From an uncultured Lachnobacterium sp. (GTDB taxonomy: Bacteria; Bacillota; Clostridia; Lachnospirales; Lachnospiraceae), in assembly GCA_900550545.1 (NCBI GenBank), contig URSS01000011.1:1-64000 (forward strand): a DNA stretch of 64,000 bases, given 5' to 3'. Made by a program: the position numbers and the translations under genes. Below are positions 1-8,055 of this stretch, piece after piece. Numbering within the stretch: the first letter of the stretch is position 1; each line of letters begins with the position of its first letter. Below the pieces are notes generated by a model. It had not been told where the DNA came from. It saw nothing but the letters and a program-made list of their open reading frames with translations, and searched no databases.

Positions 1-126
1 TTAGATAAGGATTTTTTTGTAAAGGATTTTGCTTTTAACAAGTTGAAACCAGGCGAATATAAATCGCAGTTTTGGTTAAATGACCAAAGAGTACAAAAAG
101 TATATTTTACAATATTAAATCAATAG
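1..126 (+). CDS. C-terminal fragment of a protein paralogous to the next gene
   Basis: An open frame enters the window from the left and ends with TAG at 124-126, giving 41 residues. The last 30 residues match the end of the following gene: FNKLKPGEYKSQFWLND here against FNNFKTGKYSVRCWIND there. The pattern of alternating hydrophobic residues suggests a beta-sandwich, but the family is not recognised. The 5' end lies outside the window. The neighbour starts 18 bases later, so the two are probably cotranscribed tandem duplicates. Confidence 0.6.
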   Translation, partial: LDKDFFVKDFAFNKLKPGEYKSQFWLNDQRVQKVYFTILNQ

Positions 127-144
127 TAAAGGGATGTGAAAATT

Positions 145-522
145 ATGAAAATACCGGTTAGAGAACAAAAACCATCATTAGAATTGAAGAGCTTAAGATT
201 TTATTCAGAAGGTATTAAAAAAGTGTATACCAAGCATTTTTATAAGTCGTTAAATAAACGGTTCGGAATTGAATTTGTGATTAAAAATAATACATCAAAA
301 TTACAAAGTTTAAAAATTGGAGGATGTATTCTAGCACCAAATGGAGCGGTAGTAGCAAAGTGGATTGATAATAAAAAAATTAATTCCAACAGTTCGGGAA
401 CATATTGTTATCATGCAGATGAGAAGATGTTTAATAATTTTAAGACAGGGAAATATAGTGTAAGATGCTGGATAAATGATAGACTTGTAAAGGAAAGTTC
501 GTTTGTTATTACATATAAATAA
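145..522 (+). CDS. Hypothetical protein, possible Ig-like beta-sandwich, paralogue of the upstream gene
   Basis: The frame encodes 125 residues from ATG 145. A GTG at 136 is in frame, but the AAAGGG ribosome site at 128-133 is 2 bases from it and 11 from the ATG, so the ATG is preferred. There is no signal peptide or membrane segment. The C-terminal 90 residues alternate polar and hydrophobic residues around Gly/Asn turns, as in Ig-like sandwiches of bacterial accessory proteins. The C-terminus resembles the preceding partial gene. The function is unknown, and the fold is inferred from pattern only. Confidence 0.6.
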   Translation: MKIPVREQKPSLELKSLRFYSEGIKKVYTKHFYKSLNKRFGIEFVIKNNTSKLQSLKIGGCILAPNGAVVAKWIDNKKINSNSSGTYCYHADEKMFNNFKTGKYSVRCWINDRLVKESSFVITYK

Positions 523-564
523 TAGATGTTGTATGTAAGTGAGAACACTTTGTTTGTAGTAAAG

Positions 565-615
565 GCCTTGGTTGAGCATAGGGTTATGATAATGAGTTCA
601 ACCAAGGCGCTTTTT
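565..615 (+). terminator. Rho-independent terminator
   Basis: GCCTTGGTTGA (565-575) pairs perfectly with TCAACCAAGGC (598-608) across a 22-base loop, followed by GC and TTTTT. It closes the transcription unit of the two paralogous small genes. Confidence 0.75.
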
Positions 616-665
616 AACAAATGAAGGTTATTGGATGAAGAAAAATAACAATTGGAGGAAATGGC

Positions 666-1187
666 ATGGAGAATGGGATTGCGTTATTAATTGTTGCATT
701 GAATATATTTGGTGCATTTTTTTTCGCTGGCATGGATTACAAAGTGGTGGGAATTGTTTTAAGTGCCTTGAGTTTAATTTCAAGTGTTTTTTTAGCGGAT
801 TATACTTGGATGCATGTATTTGCAAAAATAGTAATAAAGTCGAATAATATTGACTTATATTTTAGTAAAGGAAATGCAAATCGAATATTGATATCGGTGG
901 CTTTTTTAGCTTTGGCAATTAAAATTGGTGTTCTAATTCATATTGGATTTATGTTTGCAGCAACGGTGATACTTGCGTTTGCGATATTACTAGCATCAGG
1001 ATTTTTTTTTGAGGGGTATAGTAGTGGAATGACAATTACTGGAGTTTTCAATATTTCAAAAATTATACTTAAGATCTATTCGTTTGTAGAATCTATACAA
1101 AAGTGGTTGGATAAACTGTTTGAATTGATTATCAAGGGCGAATATAAGATCCTTGGAATTAAAGTAAAAGGAGAGGGAGAAGAATAA
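666..1187 (+). CDS. Small integral membrane protein of unknown function
   Basis: The protein has 173 residues. Hydrophobic segments lie at about residues 4-20, 26-45, 72-90 and 93-112, which suggests four membrane spans followed by an amphipathic, basic C-terminal tail ending GKGEGEE-like. GGAGG at 654-658 sits 7 bases before the ATG and fixes the start. An overlapping ATG at 661 is out of frame. It follows the terminator at 565-615, so it is a separate unit, and a flagellin remnant lies just downstream. No family is recognised. Confidence 0.6.
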   Translation: MENGIALLIVALNIFGAFFFAGMDYKVVGIVLSALSLISSVFLADYTWMHVFAKIVIKSNNIDLYFSKGNANRILISVAFLALAIKIGVLIHIGFMFAATVILAFAILLASGFFFEGYSSGMTITGVFNISKIILKIYSFVESIQKWLDKLFELIIKGEYKILGIKVKGEGEE

Positions 1188-1228
1188 GATTTTAATGTAC
1201 TCGTAATACTTATAAGTTCAAGTTTTCT

Positions 1229-1326
1229 TACAATTATTCGAAACATAATATTCTCGAGTAGGTGGTCAATCAATGATTATGCAAGCGAATCAGTCAACAC
1301 AAGGAGTACTAACATTGTTGCAGTAG
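1229..1326 (+). pseudogene. Remnant of a flagellin C-terminus (D0 region), frameshifted
   Basis: Translation gives YNYSKHNIL in one frame (1229-1255), then a stop. After a frame change it gives GGQSMIMQANQSTQGVLTLLQ-like sequence ending at TAG 1324-1326. The tail QANQSTQGVLTLLQ is the hallmark C-terminus of bacterial flagellins, usually preceded by NIL-AQAGQSML. The rest of the gene and any start are missing. This is a decayed 3' end left by recombination or deletion, and it suggests that the lineage is, or was, flagellated. Confidence 0.7.
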
Positions 1327-1336
1327 AAAAATAAAA

Positions 1337-1378
1337 ACTGATGCCACTCACTAAAATTAAATGAGTGGCATCAGTTCT
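1337..1378 (-). terminator. Terminator of the minus-strand PD-(D/E)XK unit, probably bidirectional
   Basis: ACTGATGCCACTCA (1337-1350) pairs perfectly with TGAGTGGCATCAGT (1362-1375). Read on the minus strand, the stem is followed by a T-rich tract (complement of 1325-1336), directly after the stop of the duplicated nuclease copy at 1379. Confidence 0.75.
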
Positions 1379-1999
1379 TTATGCTTCCACAAGCATTGCT
1401 TTTATCGCTTCGTTGTATTCTTCTTCAGAATAGTCCTGAAGAATTTTTTCTTTTGACACATCATATTTAATCATATTTTGAATTGCTTCGATTCGTTCGG
1501 TTTTTCGACCTTTCGCTTCTCCTAATTCACGTAATCGCTCTGATTCAAGTTGTAAAATTTTACCACCCATAATATCATATAACCTTTCTCTGACTTTTTC
1601 ATTGTCTTTTGGAATGATATGATCTGCAATCTCTTCAATAAGTGTGATCATATCAATATAAAGAGTTGATTTTTTGTCATTCGTACATTGTTCTAATGCA
1701 TCACTGATTTTTTGATAGCCCGTTAATAATTGCTCCAGCTTTTTCGTGTTACTACCTGAATTTTTTAGGAAACTTTCATACCGTAGAATGTGATATGGAA
1801 GCAGTATCAAAAGCCTTTTTTCGAAGATTGAATCCGCGGTATAGTTTTGTGCACGTAGGATCAGAACACAGTAGACAATCTGTTGCCCGTCCACAAATTT
1901 TACGATTACTTTGTGGTAATCGGGAAGACTACGCTCTAGGTGATTTCGAATATATAGTACGCACGATTGTGGAAATTCGATTCCAAAAATTCCGTTTCG
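1379..1999 (-). pseudogene. Truncated tandem copy of the PD-(D/E)XK transposase-type gene
   Basis: This stretch repeats the 3' two-thirds of the gene at 2000-2998, with high identity at both DNA and protein level. The homology starts abruptly right after the stop codon of the full copy, so the N-terminal catalytic core is absent. The frame is open and is the same frame as the upstream gene: after TAA at 2000-2002 it continues RNGIFGIEFPQSCVLYIRNH. The linker that reads LLEKGQLLGETKGR and onward in the full copy is about 17 residues shorter here. A GTG at 1892-1894 could start 171 residues but has no clear ribosome site. It is probably non-functional unless expressed by reinitiation or readthrough. 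Confidence 0.75.
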
Positions 2000-2998
2000 T
2001 TATGCTTCTACAAGCATTGCTTTTACAGCTTCGTTGTATTCTTCTTCAGAATATACAGTTAGTATTTTTTCTTTAGTCAATCCAAGTGAAATCATATTTT
2101 GAATTGCTTCGATTCGTTCAGTTTTTCGTCCTTCGGCCTGCCCCTGAATGAGCCCAGCAGCGCGACCTTTCGTCTCTCCTAAAAGTTGACCTTTTTCGAG
2201 TAATCGCTCTGATTCAAGTTGTAAAATTTTACCACCCATAATATCGCCTAACCTTTCTCTTACATTTTTGTTGTCTTTTGGAATGATATGATCTGCAATC
2301 TCTTCGATAAGTGTGATCATATCAATATAAAGAGTTGATTTCTTATCATTTGTACATTGTTCTAACGCATCGTTAATTTTTTGATAGTCCGTTAATAATT
2401 GCTCCAGCTTTTCCGTGTTAGTGCCTGAATTTTTCAGGAAACTTTCATACCTTAAAATATGATATGGAAGCAGTATCAAAAGCTTTTTTTCGAAGATTGA
2501 ATCCACGGTATAGTTTTGTGCACGTAGGATCGGAACACGGTAGACAATCTGTTGCCCGTCTGCAAATTTTACGATTGCCTCGTGGTAATCAGGAAGACTA
2601 CGCTTTCGGTGATTTCGTATATACAGTACACACGATTGTGGAAATTCGATTTCAAAAGTTTCGTTGTTTTTCTGTGCAAGTTCCAGTGCAATGGAAAAAT
2701 CGTATTCAAACATCCGGATTACCATTCTGCCATCGAGTGAAGATTGGCACTCGAGATGATAAGTGTGATCTTCAATCTGTAGAATGGAATCGGTAATGAT
2801 TTTTCCGAGCTTTTCATAGTGCTCGTTCCGCAACTGCTGAAAGTGGATATCTTCCGGATAATTCGTCTGAAACACTTCATTGATCAGCGGAATGAGAAGG
2901 TATGGCATTTTCTGGGCGATGGTTCGAAAGACATCGTCGAAAATAGTGCCATGGACTTCCTTATTTGCTTCTGTAGTTACATCTTTGGTTTTCCCCAT
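2000..2998 (-). CDS. Rpn-family recombination-promoting nuclease / PD-(D/E)XK transposase-like protein
   Basis: The protein has 332 residues. The N-terminal core carries D70 and the E83-C-Q85 pair in HLECQS, matching the PD-(D/E)XK pattern of the Rpn/PDDEXK_2 family. RMFEYD at 95-100 is also typical. A long helical region with a charged low-complexity linker follows. Family members are DNA endonucleases annotated as putative transposases; E. coli RpnA promotes RecA-independent recombination. The start is supported by GGAAAGG upstream on the minus strand. A partial duplicate lies directly downstream in the same frame. The family assignment is sure; the activity is inferred. Confidence 0.85.
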   Translation of the reverse strand: MGKTKDVTTEANKEVHGTIFDDVFRTIAQKMPYLLIPLINEVFQTNYPEDIHFQQLRNEHYEKLGKIITDSILQIEDHTYHLECQSSLDGRMVIRMFEYDFSIALELAQKNNETFEIEFPQSCVLYIRNHRKRSLPDYHEAIVKFADGQQIVYRVPILRAQNYTVDSIFEKKLLILLPYHILRYESFLKNSGTNTEKLEQLLTDYQKINDALEQCTNDKKSTLYIDMITLIEEIADHIIPKDNKNVRERLGDIMGGKILQLESERLLEKGQLLGETKGRAAGLIQGQAEGRKTERIEAIQNMISLGLTKEKILTVYSEEEYNEAVKAMLVEA

Positions 2999-3170
2999 GT
3001 AATATGTTACCTTTCCTTAAGTATATATCAAAAAGAGCTGATTTAACAGTCTTTTGTGACCTGAAAATAATTTAAAAGTAAGTTATTAAATTTTAAAAAT
3101 TGATTGGTAATGCGGGCGATATACCCAAGCATATGAAACATTTTGAACATGTAATCATAGAACTACATAA

Positions 3171-3201
3171 ATAAATGCTATGGGCGCATTATAGCATTTA
3201 T
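3171..3201. repeat. Perfect inverted repeat in the 2999-3379 gap
   Basis: ATAAATGCTAT (3171-3181) pairs with ATAGCATTTAT (3191-3201) around a 9-base loop with no T-tract. It lies between two divergent genes and could be an operator or a stem-loop. The rest of this 381-base gap is AT-rich and shows only the promoter candidate at 3275-3303. Confidence 0.5.
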
Positions 3202-3274
3202 GTTGCGTTATGTCGAGACATTTTTGAAATATATGGGATTTTTATTACATAAAGAAGTGGCACTATATTAGTCG

Positions 3275-3303
3275 TTGAAATATGCTCATCATAGGTGTAG
3301 TAT
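3275..3303 (+). promoter_or_regulatory. Candidate sigma-A promoter for the zinc-ribbon/VWA gene
   Basis: TTGAAA at 3275-3280 is separated by 17 bases from TAGTAT at 3298-3303, about 75 bases before the ATG at 3380. The -10 element is a weak match. Confidence 0.4.
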
Positions 3304-3379
3304 TATTTATGGAACTTTAGTACTAGTACAGCATTTATAAATGGTGCATTGGTACGCAGATACAGAAAAGGAGTTACAG

Positions 3380-5722
3380 ATGAAAAAATGTTTGAATTGT
3401 GGAATGGAAAATTCCGATGACAGTATATTCTGTGCAGGCTGTGGAACCCGGCTGCCAGCTGCGCCAGAACCGGAAGCAGTACAGGAACAGAACGTGGCTG
3501 CGCCGGAAGCGGAAACAGCACAGGAGCAGAACGCAGTTACGCCAGAACCGGAAGCAACCCAGAAACAGAACGTAGTTGCCCGGGAACCGGCACAGAGTGA
3601 GAGCAATCCAACAGAGAATGTCACAAACAATGCTGCAAATAATGTGGTAAATGATCCGGGCAATTATGCAGGCTACAATGTGCCGAATAACATGCCGAAC
3701 AATACACAAAACAACATGGTTAACAACACACCAGCCCCGGCAAAGAAAAAGGGACTCAATAAGAAAATCTTTATCCCGATCGCTGCGGTCCTTGCAGTAG
3801 TCCTTATCGTAGGTGTCGTAGGCGTGGTACGTATCAATGGCTTTAAGAATTATGTTGCAGCTTTTGAGAAGGCTTGTAATGGATACCTGTCACTTGGAAA
3901 ATACGAGAGTGAATATGAGCAGGACATGGACGATGCCAAAAGCATTATTTCCGGTTTTAAATTTTGGGAGACTGGAAATCAGAGAGAAAAAATGCAGCAG
4001 CTGAGCGATGAAATTTCTGCATTGAATGCAAAAGTTGCAAAGTATCAGAAGGCATACGAAGAAGCAACAGCTAAGATGGAGAAAGACAGCAAGTATTTTC
4101 TTGGTGATTATGAAGATAAGTACAATGAGGCAAAGGCAGACTGCGAGAGTGCTCTGAAGGATTTCGATGAACATGAGAGCCGGAAAGAGACAGAGGCTTT
4201 TAGCAAGCTCGTGGATGAGATTATTGACTACAATAAGACAGAGGGAGACAACATGCTGTCTTATGTTGAAGACGGTGCGGATGATGTCTATTCCTGTGAG
4301 GAGTTTCTGCTTGGACAGAGTGCCGAGAAAGTGAAGAGTGCTTACAATGCAGGAAATTTCAAGGAAGAAAAGCAGGAGTATGATAACTACCAGAGTCTAG
4401 ATAATAAATTTACTACCCCTGGAAATATTTTAAATTATGATCAGGTGGATGTGTCACAGGACAAGCAGATCAATCTGTATGTGAACAGTGACAACAAAGA
4501 TGAGAGCTGGAACAAGGATTCATTTGTAATCTATGAGAAAAAAGATGATTCGGATGAATGGGTTAAATGTTCAATTTCAGATGTAAAACAGATTGAAGGA
4601 AATATGTCCATTGATCTGGTGGCAGATATCAGTGACAGTATGAGCTGGCAGTTTGGTTCTATGCAGGATTGTCTGAACCAGTTCACAGAGGCAACGGAGG
4701 ATGATACGAATCTGGGATTATCTACAATCTCATCCGTATATTCTAGAGAACTGACTTTTACAACGGACAAGAATTCGGTGGAGACGGCAATCAACAACCT
4801 GGAGTGTGAAGGACTTACTTCTTTATATCAGTCTCTGTATTCGTCTGTTTTGTACACAGCGACAGCGACCGGTTCCCGTTGTGTTGTGGCTTTTACGGAT
4901 GGTATAAACGTACCATATGGTTCCGGTTATGATTATGATGAAGATGATGTTATTAACATTGCAAAGACGTATCAGATTCCGGTGTATATCATTGGAATTG
5001 GTGATGATGTAGAAGATGGTGTGCTGCGCAATATCGCAGAATCCACTGGCGGATTTTATCACAATATTTATGATGTTTCCGAACTGTATGATATTTACGA
5101 GCAGATTTATGAACAGCAGAAAAGCATTTATCAGATCAATTACAGCAGTGAATTGAAAAACAAAGATAACCGTCAGGTCTATGTATATGGCGAGAGCAAT
5201 GACGGTGCGGATGTGATCCGTTTCCAGAGCGCAATCGATGCAGAAGTGTTAGCAGATGCATATGGAGATGGCAGTGAATTCAGTGCTTCTGATCTGGCTG
5301 CTTTTTATACCAAGAAGAAATATCTGTCCCAGTATGAATTGGAAAATATTACAAGCGTGCAGGATGTTCAGACTATTATCAATATTTATTACGCAAAGAA
5401 TGATTACAAGTTCGGAAATGAAGAGGTTCTTGCACAAATGAAAAAGCTGGGTGTCATTACGAAAAACGGAACCAAGGATATGAACGGCGCGGTAAAGAAA
5501 ATGAAGAAGAATGCTACTTTATATAAGAACCTTATGGCATTGCACAATTACCGTTATGAGCTGTTTTATAACATTGGATACGATGCATATTATAACAGTG
5601 GATGCACGGATTATTCGGATTTTAAAGCGGAAGTAAACCAGCAGGTGGGTGAAAGCGCGGATTCCACACGATACAAAGATATTATGAAAAAGATTTATAA
5701 GAGATTGCAGGACGAATACTAA
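3380..5722 (+). CDS. Zinc-ribbon, single-span membrane protein with a von Willebrand A domain
   Basis: The protein has 780 residues from ATG 3380, where AAGGAG lies 8 bases upstream; an in-frame ATG at 3341 lacks a site. The order is: a zinc ribbon with two CxxC pairs (CLNCG and CAGCG) in the first 25 residues, three 13-residue Pro/Glu/Gln repeats, an Asn-rich linker, a membrane span near 127-150, a helical Glu/Lys-rich region, and a VWA domain. The VWA has a MIDAS motif DISDSMS near 414-420 and a TDG near 508. A further 200-residue tail follows. The topology suggests a cytosolic zinc ribbon and an external metal-binding VWA adhesion or scaffolding module. The partner is unknown, and the gene seems monocistronic. 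Confidence 0.8.
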   Translation: MKKCLNCGMENSDDSIFCAGCGTRLPAAPEPEAVQEQNVAAPEAETAQEQNAVTPEPEATQKQNVVAREPAQSESNPTENVTNNAANNVVNDPGNYAGYNVPNNMPNNTQNNMVNNTPAPAKKKGLNKKIFIPIAAVLAVVLIVGVVGVVRINGFKNYVAAFEKACNGYLSLGKYESEYEQDMDDAKSIISGFKFWETGNQREKMQQLSDEISALNAKVAKYQKAYEEATAKMEKDSKYFLGDYEDKYNEAKADCESALKDFDEHESRKETEAFSKLVDEIIDYNKTEGDNMLSYVEDGADDVYSCEEFLLGQSAEKVKSAYNAGNFKEEKQEYDNYQSLDNKFTTPGNILNYDQVDVSQDKQINLYVNSDNKDESWNKDSFVIYEKKDDSDEWVKCSISDVKQIEGNMSIDLVADISDSMSWQFGSMQDCLNQFTEATEDDTNLGLSTISSVYSRELTFTTDKNSVETAINNLECEGLTSLYQSLYSSVLYTATATGSRCVVAFTDGINVPYGSGYDYDEDDVINIAKTYQIPVYIIGIGDDVEDGVLRNIAESTGGFYHNIYDVSELYDIYEQIYEQQKSIYQINYSSELKNKDNRQVYVYGESNDGADVIRFQSAIDAEVLADAYGDGSEFSASDLAAFYTKKKYLSQYELENITSVQDVQTIINIYYAKNDYKFGNEEVLAQMKKLGVITKNGTKDMNGAVKKMKKNATLYKNLMALHNYRYELFYNIGYDAYYNSGCTDYSDFKAEVNQQVGESADSTRYKDIMKKIYKRLQDEY
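3461..3577 (+). repeat. Three 39-bp coding repeats (13 residues each)
   Basis: Units at 3461-3499, 3500-3538 and 3539-3577 encode APEPEAVQEQNVA, APEAETAQEQNAV and TPEPEATQKQNVV. A fourth, partial unit follows. These form a flexible linker after the zinc ribbon and could vary in number between strains. Confidence 0.75.
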
Positions 5723-5746
5723 TTGCGTTTTAAATGCGTACTTTTC

Positions 5747-5784
5747 AATAAGCTATGGATAGAGTATACTATTCATAGCTTATT
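5747..5784. repeat. Perfect 11-bp inverted repeat before the AAA-ATPase gene
   Basis: AATAAGCTATG (5747-5757) pairs with CATAGCTTATT (5774-5784). The stem ends 6 bases before the ribosome site GGAGG at 5791-5795. The T-tract is poor, so it may be a weak terminator of the VWA gene, an operator, or a structure gating translation of the next gene. Confidence 0.55.
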
Positions 5785-5804
5785 ATTTATTGGAGGAAAC
5801 GCAG

Positions 5805-7376
5805 ATGGGAATTTATGTAAATCCTGGAAATGAAGAATTTAAAAGAGCGGTAAATTCAAAAATATATGTAGACAAGACAATGCTTCTTGCTTTCACAAAC
5901 CAGAATTTAAAATCGGAGCATCAGAACATCTGCGTCAGCCGTCCCCGCCGTTTCGGAAAATCCATGGCGGCAAATATGCTGGTGGCATATTATGGAAAAG
6001 GGGATGATTCCTATGAATTGTTTAAACCCTTTAAAATTGCAAAAGATCCTGATTTTAAAAAGCATCTGAATCAATACAATGCGATTCATCTGAATATGCA
6101 GCAGTTTCTTGGGCGTACAGAATCCGTGGAGGAAATGATGGAACTGATTTCCAGAAAAGTGGTACGGGAGCTGAAAAGGGAGTTTCCACAGGTCACATAT
6201 TATGAGGAGGATCTGGTATCGGTTCTGGAAGAAATCTATTCCCAGACGCGGAGCTATTTTGTTTTCGTGATTGATGAATGGGATTGTATTTTTCGGGTGA
6301 ACCCGATGGATGCACAGGCGCAGAAAAAGTATCTCAACTTTCTCAGGGATTTGCTAAAAAATCAGCCTTACTGTGTGCTTGCATACATGACCGGCATTCT
6401 CCCAATTAAAAAATACGGCGAACATTCCGCCCTGAACATGTTCGACGAATACTCCATGACCAACCAGCGCGAACTGGCAGAGTTTACCGGTTTCACAGAA
6501 TCTGAAGTGCAGGAACTCTGCCAGCAGTACGATATGCCATACGACAAGACGAAACAATGGTATGATGGCTATGATTTAAAGGGTGTGCAGATTTACAATC
6601 CACGTTCTGTTGTCATGTCAATGCTTGGTCATGACTATGACAGCTACTGGACAAAAACAGAGACGTATGAGGCATTAAAGAAATACATCCAGATGAACCA
6701 GTATGGGTTAAAAGAACTGACCACACGATTGATTGCGGGGGAACACATCCCGGTAAATCCGGATAAATTCCAAAATGACATGACAACGTTTGCCAGTGCG
6801 GACGATGTACTCACGTTGTTGGTTCATCTGGGCTATCTGACATATGATTTTTACGCACAGACTGTCTGTATACCAAATCAGGAAGTGCAGAAAGAGTTTA
6901 TTAACTGTATCGAGGACGGAGGCTGGGAACCGGTGATGGCGGCCATTCGACAGTCAGAGGATTTGATGGAAGCTACACTTCGTGGTGATGAAGAATATGT
7001 TGCACAACAAATTCAGCGGGTGCATGAAGATAATATTTCCATTCTGAAATATAACGACGAAAATTCTCTGGCATGTGTACTGTCACTGGCATACTATGCG
7101 GCAAAGAAAACGCATGAGATTTACCGGGAAGTAGCAGGCGGAAAAGGGTTTGCGGATCTGGTGTTTGTTCCGAGAAAGCATGTGGAAAATCCGGCTATGA
7201 TTGTGGAGTTAAAATGGGATCAGTCTGCACAGACAGCGCTTGATCAGATCCGGGAGAAAAAGTATGACAAGGCATTAAAGGACTATCATGGAAGGTTGCT
7301 TCTGGTCGGAATTAATTACAGGAAGTCGGAAAAAACTTATACCTGCAAGATAGAAACGGAGACAATAAACAAATGA
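5805..7376 (+). CDS. AAA-ATPase-like protein with C-terminal PD-(D/E)XK nuclease domain (DUF1703 type)
   Basis: The protein has 523 residues. GGAGG at 5791-5795 places the start at ATG 5805, not at the in-frame TTG 5790. RPRRFGKS at 46-53 is a Walker A variant typical of this family, and FVFVIDEWD near 152 is Walker B. The C-terminal FADLVFVP and IVELKWD near 449-472 form the D...ExK nuclease signature. Family members occur in many paralogous copies in gut anaerobes. They are thought to be mobile or defence-linked, but no function is established. It stands alone between a VWA gene and an ECF sigma operon. Confidence 0.85.
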   Translation: MGIYVNPGNEEFKRAVNSKIYVDKTMLLAFTNQNLKSEHQNICVSRPRRFGKSMAANMLVAYYGKGDDSYELFKPFKIAKDPDFKKHLNQYNAIHLNMQQFLGRTESVEEMMELISRKVVRELKREFPQVTYYEEDLVSVLEEIYSQTRSYFVFVIDEWDCIFRVNPMDAQAQKKYLNFLRDLLKNQPYCVLAYMTGILPIKKYGEHSALNMFDEYSMTNQRELAEFTGFTESEVQELCQQYDMPYDKTKQWYDGYDLKGVQIYNPRSVVMSMLGHDYDSYWTKTETYEALKKYIQMNQYGLKELTTRLIAGEHIPVNPDKFQNDMTTFASADDVLTLLVHLGYLTYDFYAQTVCIPNQEVQKEFINCIEDGGWEPVMAAIRQSEDLMEATLRGDEEYVAQQIQRVHEDNISILKYNDENSLACVLSLAYYAAKKTHEIYREVAGGKGFADLVFVPRKHVENPAMIVELKWDQSAQTALDQIREKKYDKALKDYHGRLLLVGINYRKSEKTYTCKIETETINK

Positions 7377-7477
7377 ACCAGTATATATTTACCCTACCGG
7401 ATTTTTCAAAGGCAAGTGGGTATTTGGGAGGGCATAACAATGGGAATGCTTTGATTAAGATGAAAATTATTTCAATA

Positions 7478-7518
7478 ACAGGACCGATGGAAAATTTTTC
7501 AAAGGCCCTGTTTTTTTT
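7478..7518 (+). terminator. Rho-independent terminator after the AAA/PD-(D/E)XK gene
   Basis: ACAGGACC (7478-7485) pairs, with one A-C mismatch, with GGCCCTGT (7504-7511), followed by eight T. The T-tract abuts the candidate ECF promoter. Confidence 0.7.
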
Positions 7519-7545
7519 GAAACTTTTTCTGAACGCTCCTGCGTC
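7518..7545 (+). promoter_or_regulatory. Candidate ECF-sigma autoregulatory promoter
   Basis: TGAAAC at 7518-7523 and CGTC at 7542-7545, 18 bases apart, resemble the AAC / CGT-C elements used by SigW/SigV-type ECF factors. Their usual spacing is about 16-17, so this is slightly long. It lies just upstream of the sigma gene, as expected for autoregulation. Confidence 0.45.
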
Positions 7546-7572
7546 TAATAAATAGAAAGGAGAAATGGCAGC

Positions 7573-8055
7573 ATGACAGGAAACAAAATAAGTAAAGCCA
7601 TCGAACAGGAAATTTTATCATCCTACGAGAAACTTTACCGACTTGCCTTTTCTTATATGAAAAATGAGCAGGATGCCATGGATGTTGTACAGGAAAGCGT
7701 GTACAAGGCCATGAAGAATGCGGGGCAGGTAAAAGATGAAAAGTACATAAAGACATGGCTGTGGCGTATAACAATCAACACAGCGGTGGATGCCACAAGA
7801 AAGCAGTCGAAATTCGTGAGTGATGAACAGGTAGCCGAGGAAGGTCGGGAAGATCACTATGAGGACATGGATGTTTTGAATGCTTTGGAAACACTCGATG
7901 AAAGAGAAAGGAAAGTGATTATCCTGAAGTATTTTGAAGAGTGGACCATCGGAGATATCGCAGCAATGCTGAAAGAAAATCCGAACACCGTGAAATCAAT
8001 ACTATACCGCAGTTTAAAAAAATTAAAAGTGAAAGTAGAGGAGCAAATAGCATGA
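7573..8055 (+). CDS. ECF RNA polymerase sigma factor, SigV-like
   Basis: The protein has 160 residues with sigma region 2 (LYRLAFSYMKNEQDAMDVVQ, near 20-39) and region 4 (EWTIGDIAAMLKENPNTVKS, near 121-140), and no other domain. It is preceded by AAAGGAG and overlaps the next gene by 4 bases (ATGA), so the pair is translationally coupled. The partner is an RsiV-type anti-sigma. In Bacillus and Clostridioides this pair (SigV/RsiV, CsfV) is activated by lysozyme through regulated proteolysis of the anti-sigma. The regulon here is unknown; the only peptidoglycan-type deacetylase in view is near 61.7 kb. Confidence 0.88.
   Translation: MTGNKISKAIEQEILSSYEKLYRLAFSYMKNEQDAMDVVQESVYKAMKNAGQVKDEKYIKTWLWRITINTAVDATRKQSKFVSDEQVAEEGREDHYEDMDVLNALETLDERERKVIILKYFEEWTIGDIAAMLKENPNTVKSILYRSLKKLKVKVEEQIA

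Noticed and set aside
635..847. 70-residue plus-strand ORF rich in Trp and Cys
   Set aside because: It overlaps the better-supported membrane protein gene at 666, which has a good ribosome site and a clear hydrophobic pattern.
7373..7555. 60-residue ORF overlapping the end of the AAA/PD-(D/E)XK gene by 4 bases
   Set aside because: It runs through the terminator hairpin and the ECF promoter candidate, and its composition is not protein-like. The ATGA overlap seems accidental.
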